Assembly: GCA_030697085.1 (NCBI GenBank)
Contig: JAUYQT010000097.1
Coordinates: 1-7,156 of the forward strand
Source: Azonexus sp.
Lineage (GTDB): Bacteria > Pseudomonadota > Gammaproteobacteria > Burkholderiales > Rhodocyclaceae
Direction: 5' to 3'
Length of the DNA stretch: 7,156 nucleotides
Part shown: positions 1 through 5,779 of the stretch, in pieces
How positions within the stretch are numbered: the stretch's first letter is position 1
How the letters are laid out: every line of letters starts with the position of its first letter
Translations under genes and position numbers: made by a program
The notes under the pieces: generated by a model
Databases searched by the model: none
Told to the model about the DNA's origin: nothing
What the model saw: the letters and a program-made list of their open reading frames with translations, nothing else

Positions 1-1044
1 GGCGACAAGGGGACGGTGATGATGCTGAATGCCAGTAATTCGGTCATTCGCGGCCTGCACCTGACTGGCTCAGGCGACTCACACGATTCAGACGATTCCT
101 GCCTCGATGTGCGCGGCCACAACAATGTCGTCGAAAACATCAAGGCCGACAACTGCCTGTTCGGCCTCGACTTCAAGCAGTCCAACAACAACGTCATTCG
201 CGGCAATGAAATTCGTTCCAAGCCGCTTGAACTCGGCGTGCGCGGCGATGGTCTGCGCCTTTGGTACAGCAACGACAATATCGTCGAGAAGAACAAGATT
301 ATCGATTCGCGCGACATGGTCGCCTGGTATTCGCACCGCAATACGTTCAGCGACAATCTCGGCCGGCGCAGCCGCTACTCCATCCATTTCATGTTCGCCA
401 ATGACAATATGGTTGAGCGCAATGAGTTCTACGATAACGCCGTCGGTGTCTATTTCATGTACACCGAGGGCGGCACGGTGCGCAACAACATCATTTCACA
501 CGCGACGGGCGCCACTGGCATGGGCATCGGCTTCAAGGAAGCCTCCGGAGCCATTATCGAGAACAACGAGATCATCTATTGCGGCGTTGGTGTCGGCTCC
601 GACCTCTCGCCGTTCCAGCCCGACAGCAGTATCGAGATCCGTGGCAACCGCTTCGCCTACAACGGCATCGGTATCCTGTTCAACAGCGAAACCGGCGGCA
701 ACAATATGGTCGACAATATTTTTGAGGGCAATTTGACGCAGGTTGCCTATGGCGGTCGCGGCGACAACAATAACAGCCCAAAAAATACTTGGCTGGGTAA
801 TTATTGGGATGACTATCAGGGTTTTGATCGCAACAGCGATGATATTGGTGACCAGTCACACGACCTGTATTCCTACACCGATCAAATCTGGATTGAACTG
901 CCAATTGCCCGTTTTTTCCGTAACTCACCGGTTATGGAACTGCTCGATTTTCTCGAACGCCTGGCCCCCTTCTCAACACCCGACCTGATTCTGCGTGATA
1001 AAAAGCCACGCTTCGTCAAACCAGTGAGGTTAGCGCAATCATGA
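1..1044 (+). CDS. nosD: NosD, periplasmic copper-centre maturation protein (5' partial)
   Basis: The reading frame is open from base 1, so the N-terminus, including the expected export signal, lies outside the window; 347 codons are visible before TGA. The GTG at 16 is an internal codon, not the likely start. The protein is a parallel beta-helix of the CASH/NosD type: repeated turns of the N-N-x-V-x-x-N kind (NNVVENI, NNNVIRGN, NDNIVEKN, NDNMVERN) occur roughly every 22-24 residues. The C-terminal part has the family-typical NTWLGNYWDDYQGFD stretch near bases 787-831 and an LDFLERLAPF tail. NosD works in the periplasm with the NosFY ABC transporter in assembling or supplying sulfur to the copper-sulfide CuZ centre of nitrous oxide reductase. 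Its TGA overlaps the nosG ATG by four bases, implying translational coupling. Family identity is strong; the true start cannot be seen. Confidence 0.95.
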   Translation, partial: GDKGTVMMLNASNSVIRGLHLTGSGDSHDSDDSCLDVRGHNNVVENIKADNCLFGLDFKQSNNNVIRGNEIRSKPLELGVRGDGLRLWYSNDNIVEKNKIIDSRDMVAWYSHRNTFSDNLGRRSRYSIHFMFANDNMVERNEFYDNAVGVYFMYTEGGTVRNNIISHATGATGMGIGFKEASGAIIENNEIIYCGVGVGSDLSPFQPDSSIEIRGNRFAYNGIGILFNSETGGNNMVDNIFEGNLTQVAYGGRGDNNNSPKNTWLGNYWDDYQGFDRNSDDIGDQSHDLYSYTDQIWIELPIARFFRNSPVMELLDFLERLAPFSTPDLILRDKKPRFVKPVRLAQS

Positions 1045-1901
1045 GCGAGAACGAGACTGATCAAAAGCCTGTTGCCGGTCCGACGCCGCCACTTTCGAAA
1101 GCCAAAAAACAGACCAACCGCCGCCGTTTTCTGCGCACCACGCTGCTCACCGGTGGTGTTCTCGGCGCGGCGCTCTCCGGTTTCCTGCCGCTGATCTATT
1201 CGCAAAAGAAACGCCTGCGCCCCCCCGGCGCGCTGGATGAAAAAGATTTTCTCGGCAGTTGCATCAAATGTGGTCAGTGCGTTCAGGTTTGCCCGGTACA
1301 GGCGATCAAACTGGCCGATCTGGTTGATGGTATGGGGGTTGGCACGCCGTACATCGATGCTCGTAACCAGGCTTGTGATTTTTCCTGCGATGCGGTGCAG
1401 TGCATTCTCGCCTGCCCGACCGGTTCGCTGACTTACCACAAACCGGATTTCCTGCCAGTGCGTGCCGGCGCAGAACTCAAGGCTAAGCCGATTTTGATCG
1501 CCAAAGAAAACGATGCCGAGCCAACGCTGAACATGAACGAGCGTATTGGCGTCGCCCGCCTGAGTCGCCCGGAAGCCTGTCTGGCTATTCAGGGCAAGGG
1601 TTTCAAGGGTCAAGCCCGCGGTGCTGACTTTAAAGGCGAACTCCGTTACATGGATGTCGACCGCTGGAAGCCAATCAAGGTCAGCGCGCATCCCTACGAC
1701 GTTCCTGAATGCGACCTTTGCGTCCGCGCCTGCCCGATCAAAGGCGCTATTTCGATTGAAACCGTTTTCGCACCGGATGGTAGCCAACGCAAATCGCCCG
1801 TCGTCCATGAGCCTTGTGTTGGCTGTGGCGTCTGCGAAATGATCTGTCCGGTTGAACCGGCCGCTATCACCATCGAAGCCGGCGAGGTATGGAAAATATG
1901 A
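1041..1901 (+). CDS. nosG: NosG, NapG-like Tat-exported ferredoxin with four [4Fe-4S] motifs
   Basis: This 286-residue protein resembles NapG. A twin-arginine signal (NRRRFLR, residues 26-32, then a hydrophobic stretch 33-53) follows an unusually polar N-terminal extension of about 25 residues. Cysteine groups are C74-x2-C77-x2-C80-x3-C84; C112-x3-C116-x4-C121-x3-C125; C224-x2-C227-x3-C231; and C259-x2-C262-x2-C265-x3-C269. The third group lacks its fourth Cys locally; C180 in the sequence EACLAIQG is the likely partner, 44 residues upstream. NapG-type proteins take electrons from the membrane partner NapH/NosH and pass them to periplasmic carriers; here the sink is inferred to be N2O reductase. 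The ATG start overlaps the nosD stop (ATGA), with an AGTGAGG about 11 bases upstream as a weak ribosome site. In isolation it could be called napG, but the nos neighbours decide it. Confidence 0.92.
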   Translation: MSENETDQKPVAGPTPPLSKAKKQTNRRRFLRTTLLTGGVLGAALSGFLPLIYSQKKRLRPPGALDEKDFLGSCIKCGQCVQVCPVQAIKLADLVDGMGVGTPYIDARNQACDFSCDAVQCILACPTGSLTYHKPDFLPVRAGAELKAKPILIAKENDAEPTLNMNERIGVARLSRPEACLAIQGKGFKGQARGADFKGELRYMDVDRWKPIKVSAHPYDVPECDLCVRACPIKGAISIETVFAPDGSQRKSPVVHEPCVGCGVCEMICPVEPAAITIEAGEVWKI

Positions 1902-2881
1902 GCGACGTTCTGAAACGGCGGTTCTTCCAGCAAATCAAGGTGATGTTTGGCTGGGAACCCCCCAAGCCGGAAAAAATCACTGAACGTGCACAACAAGTGC
2001 ACATCATGAAGCGGATGACCAACAAGCAGGATTTACAAGCGACCAAGGCGCATCTGCGGGCGCACGAAGTGAAATCGACCAAGTGGCGAAACCGGCGCTG
2101 GATTACGCTGATTATCGCTAACCTGCTATTCACCCTATCGTTTTTCCTCGATATCCAGATTCTCGAAGGCGCTCTGACCGCCTCCCGTTTTGTCGGTTTT
2201 CACCTGATTGACCTCAACTCGGCGCTGCAGGTTTTGCTCGCTCACAAGCACATCATCAACAATCTGATCATCGGCACCGGCACGGTCCTGGTGTTGTGGG
2301 TGCTACTCGGCGGGCGAACTTTCTGCTCCTGGGTTTGCCCTTATCATCTGGTCGCAGAATGGGCGGAAAAAATCCACCTCTATCTAGCCAAGAAAAAACT
2401 GGTCACCGACCAGACGATGGATCGCCGGCTGCGCACCGTCTTCTGGATCATCTTCGCCCTGCTCGCCTTGGCCACTGGCTACACCGTTTTTGAGGCCATC
2501 TCGCCGACCGGCATTCTTTCCCGTGCCCTGATCTACGGCCCCGGACTGGCATTGCTCTGGGTACTGGCCCTACTTTTCTTCGAAGTTTTTTTCTCACGCC
2601 GCGCCTGGTGCCGCTATGCCTGCCCGATCGGCCTGACTTATGGTGTCGTCGGCATTATTTCGCCGCTCCGCATCAAATACAAACTCGATGGCTGCTTCCA
2701 TGAAGGCGATTGCCGCAAGGTTTGCTTGGTGCCACACGTGCTGGATACCGTCATCAAGGGGCGCGCCGTCGATACCGAAGTTCCGATTGGCCCAGACTGC
2801 ACGCGTTGCGGCCTGTGTGTCGACGCCTGTCCAACCGGCTCGCTGACCTTTGAAGTCAAAGGCTTGCAAAAGCTGCTCTGA
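1898..2881 (+). CDS. nosH: NosH, NapH-like membrane quinol-oxidising iron-sulfur protein
   Basis: NosH/NapH proteins oxidise membrane quinol and hand electrons to the G subunit. With this start the protein has 327 residues. A cytoplasmic N-terminal region (1-67) is followed by membrane segments near 68-88, 120-138, 180-198 and 212-233. Two CxxxCP motifs (C143-C147 and C238-C242) adjoin membrane segments. The C-terminal ferredoxin part has C266-x5-C272-x3-C276 and a classical C301-x2-C304-x2-C307-x3-C311. I chose the ATG at 1898 because it makes the same ATGA overlap with the preceding stop as nosD-nosG and has a GAGG ten bases upstream. An in-frame ATG at 1889 would add three residues (MEN), but that GAGG would then be only one base away. 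No cytochrome c genes lie between nosG and nosH, although some clade II clusters have them there. Confidence 0.92.
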   Translation: MSDVLKRRFFQQIKVMFGWEPPKPEKITERAQQVHIMKRMTNKQDLQATKAHLRAHEVKSTKWRNRRWITLIIANLLFTLSFFLDIQILEGALTASRFVGFHLIDLNSALQVLLAHKHIINNLIIGTGTVLVLWVLLGGRTFCSWVCPYHLVAEWAEKIHLYLAKKKLVTDQTMDRRLRTVFWIIFALLALATGYTVFEAISPTGILSRALIYGPGLALLWVLALLFFEVFFSRRAWCRYACPIGLTYGVVGIISPLRIKYKLDGCFHEGDCRKVCLVPHVLDTVIKGRAVDTEVPIGPDCTRCGLCVDACPTGSLTFEVKGLQKLL

Positions 2882-2884
2882 TTT

Positions 2885-2934
2885 TTGATCGAAATTCAAG
2901 GTTGACCGTAGCAGCCCTCTTATAATTTGGCCCC
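2885..2934 (+). promoter_or_regulatory. Candidate FNR-type-controlled, leaderless promoter of nosF
   Basis: The nosH-nosF gap contains a perfect -10 hexamer TATAAT at 2921-2926. A start site about seven bases downstream would fall at 2933-2935, on or beside the nosF ATG at 2935, so the mRNA would have essentially no leader. No purine-rich ribosome site precedes the ATG. There is no good -35 at normal spacing; TTGACC at 2902-2907 is only 13 bases from the -10. A dyad TTGAT-CGAA-ATTCAA at 2885-2899 resembles the FNR/DNR box TTGAT-N4-ATCAA but is one base too long (TTGA-N7-TCAA rather than N6). Its centre at 2892 is about 41 bases upstream of the predicted start, the usual class II FNR position. 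The -10 is seen directly; the regulator is inferred. Confidence 0.45.
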
Positions 2935-3798
2935 ATGATCCAGTTCAACAACGTTGCTAAGAACTTCCGTCGCGCCCGCGTGCTCGACGGCATTACCCTC
3001 AACATCGGCCTCGGTGAGCGCGTCGCGCTGATCGGCTCGAACGGTGCCGGCAAAACCACGCTGATCCGCTGCCTGCTTGGTGAATACACCTTCGATGGCA
3101 CGGTCGCTATCAACGGACTCGACCCGCGCAGCAACCGCACCCAAGTGCTCGGCAATATCGGCTTTGTGCCGCAATTGCCGCCGCCACTTAAAATGCCGGT
3201 CGGCCAGTTGATCGAGTTTTCCGCCGCCCTCTGTGGCACCGATCCGCTGCATATTCACCAGATTGCCAAACGCCTCGGGCTCGACCTCGAGAGCATTCTG
3301 GCCCGCCAATTCGTCCGTCTCTCCGGCGGCATGAAGCAAAAGTTGCTGATTGCGATTGCCCTTGGCCGCGATGCGACGGTACTAGTCATGGACGAACCCG
3401 CCGCCAATCTCGACCCGGAAGCACGCAAGATTTTCTTCGATCTGCTGGCCGAACGTCTGGAAAATTCGACCATGATCATCTCCAGCCACCGACTCGATGA
3501 AGTCTCGGCGCTGGTCAATCGGGTGATCGAAATGGATATGGGTAAAGTCGTTCTTGACGACAAGGTTGCCGATGCCGTTTCACTGACTGCCACCCTCGCC
3601 TGCCGCGTTGTTCTCAGTCGTTTCGAGCCAGCCTTCGCCAAGGCCCTCGATGGCTGGAAATTTACCAGCCGGGAAAACGACCTGGTTTGGGAAGGCAACA
3701 TCGCCGGGCCAGACCGACTGCGCTTCCTCGGTATCATTTCGCGCTACACAGCCCTCGTCAGCGAACTTTCGCTGGCCGAAACTGAAACGCACCACTAA
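2935..3798 (+). CDS. nosF: NosF, ABC transporter ATPase for nitrous oxide reductase maturation
   Basis: A cytoplasmic ABC ATPase of 287 residues that energises the NosY permease. It has Walker A GSNGAGKT (34-41), the Q-loop Gln80 in GFVPQ, the signature LSGGMKQK (129-136), Walker B VLVMDEP (149-155), D-loop NLD (158-160) and the switch His185 in SSHRLDE. All catalytic elements are intact. Residues beyond about 205 form the C-terminal extension common in NosF and related CcmA-like ATPases. The ATG at 2935 starts the standard MIQFNNV beta strand, so the N-terminus is well supported despite the lack of a ribosome site. The stop is two bases before nosL. The NosDFY complex is known to be required for CuZ assembly and is thought to move or signal a sulfur species across the membrane. 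Confidence 0.95.
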   Translation: MIQFNNVAKNFRRARVLDGITLNIGLGERVALIGSNGAGKTTLIRCLLGEYTFDGTVAINGLDPRSNRTQVLGNIGFVPQLPPPLKMPVGQLIEFSAALCGTDPLHIHQIAKRLGLDLESILARQFVRLSGGMKQKLLIAIALGRDATVLVMDEPAANLDPEARKIFFDLLAERLENSTMIISSHRLDEVSALVNRVIEMDMGKVVLDDKVADAVSLTATLACRVVLSRFEPAFAKALDGWKFTSRENDLVWEGNIAGPDRLRFLGIISRYTALVSELSLAETETHH

Positions 3799-3800
3799 AT

Positions 3801-4295
3801 ATGTGCCAACACCCGCCTGAACGCCGTCGCTTTCTCGGGCAACTGAGCGCTGCCGGCTTTCTGCTAACACCGCTTGCCGCATTGCTTTCCGGCTGCAAAA
3901 AAGATAGCTGGCCAGACGGCATGGCCGAGATCAAGTGGGACCGTGACACCTGTGTCCGTTGCAGCATGGTTATCTCCGACCGCCGCTTCGCTGCCCAGTT
4001 AAGCGGCGGCCCGGACAAAACAGTTTTCAAGTTCGACGACATCGGTTGCCTGGTCTTCTGGCTGCGCGATAAATCCGATAAATACCCATGGATGGCCGAT
4101 GCCGGCACCCGCTTGTGGGTTGCCGACTTCACCAGTAAAAGCCGCGAAGAGATGCGCTGGCTTGATCCAAAGCGCGCTCAGTACATGACCAAGGCCTCGC
4201 CGATGGGCTACAACTTCGCTGCCGTCTCAACCCCGATGCCCGGCAGCCTCGATTTCACCGACATGCGCCAGCACACACTGGCCAAGGGGAAGTAA
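3801..4295 (+). CDS. nosL: NosL, copper(I)-binding outer lipoprotein chaperone
   Basis: NosL delivers Cu(I) to apo-NosZ in the periplasm. This 164-residue protein begins with RRRFLGQ (8-14), a twin-arginine-like motif. A hydrophobic stretch and a lipobox LSGC follow, with Cys32 as the likely lipidated residue, so it may be a Tat-exported lipoprotein. The mature part has the family's CxxCxM site, CVRCSM at C51-C54-M56, and a conserved-looking SPMGYNFAA near 133-141. Length and architecture fit the family. The ATG lies two bases after the nosF stop with no clear Shine-Dalgarno, so it probably relies on ribosomes leaving nosF. The local order is F-L-Y, with nosL inserted between the ATPase and permease genes rather than at the end of the cluster as in the canonical nosDFYL. 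Confidence 0.92.
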   Translation: MCQHPPERRRFLGQLSAAGFLLTPLAALLSGCKKDSWPDGMAEIKWDRDTCVRCSMVISDRRFAAQLSGGPDKTVFKFDDIGCLVFWLRDKSDKYPWMADAGTRLWVADFTSKSREEMRWLDPKRAQYMTKASPMGYNFAAVSTPMPGSLDFTDMRQHTLAKGK

Positions 4296-4296
4296 G

Positions 4297-4327
4297 TTGT
4301 TAGCTGTTAGGAAGTTTGAGATGTTAG
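4297..4327 (+). repeat. Degenerate GTTAG heptamer repeat after nosL
   Basis: Two adjacent seven-base units ending in TGTTAG (4297-4303 and 4304-4310) are followed by a diverged stretch and a third TGTTAG unit ending at 4327. The third copy is out of the seven-base phase. The array starts directly after the nosL stop. It codes for nothing visible and shows no terminator-like stem. Confidence 0.5.
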
Positions 4328-4366
4328 TGATCAAAACCTTGCACTTGCCCCTATCCACCACCGACT

Positions 4367-4394
4367 CGATCCTAAATCCTGAATCCTCGATCCT
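4367..4394 (+). repeat. Four tandem NNATCCT heptamers abutting the nosY start
   Basis: Four exact seven-base units share the core ATCCT; their first two bases are CG, AA, GA and CG. They run without interruption to three bases before the nosY ATG and occupy the place where a ribosome binding site would be. The sequence is pyrimidine-rich on the coding strand, so no Shine-Dalgarno is present; AGGA occurs only on the other strand. Short tandem heptamers of this kind are known in various bacteria and can vary in copy number. Any effect on nosY expression is inference. Confidence 0.75.
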
Positions 4395-4397
4395 AAA

Positions 4398-5225
4398 ATG
4401 AAACAACTCTGGCTCACCGCCAAACTCGATATCGTTGAATCCCTGCGCGCCCGCTGGTTCCAGATCTACACGCTGGTTTTCGGCGGCATCGTTGCCCTCC
4501 TCTTCCTCTTCGGCCTGACCGAATCACGTGTCCTCGGCTTCATTGGTCTCTCCCGCCTGCTCGTCACCTACATTCAGCTGACCATGGCGATTCTGCCGAT
4601 TTTTGTGCTCATAACCACCGTTCGCTCGGTCGCCGGTGATCGTGAAGCCGGCGTCTTCGAGTATTTACTCTCGCTGCCGGTGTCACTCTCCGCCTGGTTC
4701 TGGGGCAAGATTCTCGGCCGCTACATTGTTGTCTTTGCACCCGTATTTCTCGCTATGCTCGGCGCCGTTGGCTGGGCAACGATTCAGGAAATTGAAGTGC
4801 CGTGGGAAATGTTCGGCTACTACACCGCATTACTTGCCGTCATGGCCATGTGCTTTCTCGGCATCGGCATGCTCATTTCGTCCATCGCTCGCACCACCGA
4901 TATGGCCCAAGGCGCCGCCTTCATGGTCTGGCTATTCTTGCTCCTTTTCCTCGATTTGATCCTGCTCGGCGTGATGATTCAAGGCAAAATCGCACCGGAA
5001 ATTGCCGTCACGCTTGCCCTGGCCAACCCGCTGCAAGTCTTCCGCACTGCGGCCCTCGCCTTGTTCGACCCGCAACTCATTGTGCTTGGCCCCTCCGCCT
5101 ATGTCATTCTTGATCTCTTCGGTGTCGCCGGCTACAAAATTTTCGCCCTGGTCTACCCGGCGGCGCTCGGTATTGTCAGCGCCACCACCGGTTATTTCAT
5201 TTTCCGTCGCGGCGACTTGCCTTGA
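4398..5225 (+). CDS. nosY: NosY, ABC-2 type permease of the NosDFY system
   Basis: An integral membrane protein of 275 residues and the partner of the NosF ATPase. Six hydrophobic segments are visible near residues 24-40, 54-75, 107-128, 141-162, 172-194 and 249-269. Between the second and third lies DREAGVFEYLLSLPVS (81-96), the ABC-2 coupling-helix signature expected to contact NosF. The N-terminal MKQLWLTAKLDIVESLRARW resembles the amphipathic start of other NosY proteins, supporting the ATG at 4398 even though no ribosome site precedes it. It is separated from nosL by 102 bases of repeat-rich spacer. Its TGA overlaps the TTG start of the following thioredoxin-like gene. Expected role: membrane channel or signal path coupling ATP hydrolysis to NosD in periplasmic CuZ assembly. 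Confidence 0.93.
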   Translation: MKQLWLTAKLDIVESLRARWFQIYTLVFGGIVALLFLFGLTESRVLGFIGLSRLLVTYIQLTMAILPIFVLITTVRSVAGDREAGVFEYLLSLPVSLSAWFWGKILGRYIVVFAPVFLAMLGAVGWATIQEIEVPWEMFGYYTALLAVMAMCFLGIGMLISSIARTTDMAQGAAFMVWLFLLLFLDLILLGVMIQGKIAPEIAVTLALANPLQVFRTAALALFDPQLIVLGPSAYVILDLFGVAGYKIFALVYPAALGIVSATTGYFIFRRGDLP

Positions 5226-5743
5226 AAAAACCCTTTACCACCTTCGTTTTTGCGCTGTTTTCGACGTTGACCGTAGGGCCAGGCTTTTTTTCCATGGTCG
5301 CAGCCGAAGAGCCCACATCCTCGGCACCGCTCTTTGCGGCCACGTTAAGCGATATTGACGACAAGCCCGTAGCGCTGGAACGCTACAAAGGCAAACCATT
5401 GGTCGTCAATTTCTGGGCTCGCTGGTGTGGCCCCTGCCGGGCAGAGATTCCTGAACTGATCAAATTCCGCGCCGCCCACAAAGGCAAGATCGAAGTCCTC
5501 GGCATCGGTATTGAAGACAAAGTCGAATCGGCCAAGGATTTTGTCAAAGCCTACGAAATGGACTATCCGGTCTTCATCGCCAAGGAACAAGGCATCCCGC
5601 TCATGCAGGCGCTGGCCAACACCAAAGGCGGCCTGCCCTACACACTGTTCATCGACCGCAATGGTCGAATCATTCAGAAAAAGCTTGGTTTGGTAAAAAA
5701 AGCTGATCTGGATGCCGCAGCGCTGCTGTTGCTGAAAAACTGA
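5222..5743 (+). CDS. TlpA-like periplasmic thioredoxin-fold protein of the nos operon
   Basis: A 173-residue thiol-disulfide oxidoreductase of the TlpA/ResA group. An N-terminal signal peptide (MKK, hydrophobic 5-24, probable cleavage after VAA at 28) is followed by the thioredoxin fold. The active site is WCGPC (68-72, C69 and C72) and the cis-proline is P139 in GGLPYTLF. The start is TTG at 5222, overlapping the nosY stop as TTGA; I prefer it because the next Met (residue 25) would remove the signal peptide. No Shine-Dalgarno is visible, so re-initiation after nosY is likely. Related TlpA and Sco-type proteins reduce cysteines of CuA sites or copper chaperones. Here it may keep NosL or the NosZ CuA ligands reduced, which is inferred only from the operon context. 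It is not a cytochrome c biogenesis gene by neighbours. Confidence 0.88.
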   Translation: MKKPFTTFVFALFSTLTVGPGFFSMVAAEEPTSSAPLFAATLSDIDDKPVALERYKGKPLVVNFWARWCGPCRAEIPELIKFRAAHKGKIEVLGIGIEDKVESAKDFVKAYEMDYPVFIAKEQGIPLMQALANTKGGLPYTLFIDRNGRIIQKKLGLVKKADLDAAALLLLKN

Positions 5744-5746
5744 CCG

Positions 5747-5772
5747 GGGCTGGATTCTTTTCAGAAAAGCCC
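5747..5772. terminator. Small hairpin between convergent genes, possible weak terminator
   Basis: GGGCT (5747-5751) pairs with AGCCC (5768-5772), and inside it TTCT (5755-5758) pairs with AGAA (5763-5766), with a small internal loop between. No T-run follows on the + strand, so it is at best a weak intrinsic terminator. It sits in the 36-base gap between the convergent tlpA-like and cyclase/FHA genes, where a bidirectional terminator would be expected. Confidence 0.35.
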
Positions 5773-5779
5773 AACGCCA

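Noticed and set aside
107..736. Second + strand frame within nosD of 209 codons
   Set aside because: Ser/Thr/Ala-rich out-of-frame product of GC-rich codons; no motifs.
882..1808. Minus-strand open frame of 308 codons
   Set aside because: It is antisense to nosD and nosG, which have unmistakable motifs; its translation shows no family.
1889..1897. ATG at 1889 as the nosH start
   Set aside because: The GAGG would be one base from the start codon; ATG 1898 has workable spacing and the same ATGA overlap seen at nosD-nosG.
2902..2926. TTGACC and TATAAT as a standard sigma-70 promoter
   Set aside because: The spacer is only 13 bases, too short for a normal -35/-10 pair; I kept the -10 and the upstream dyad instead.
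4339..4373. Possible promoter for nosY (TTGCAC or TTGCCC)
   Set aside because: No hexamer better than half-matching TATAAT occurs at suitable spacing.
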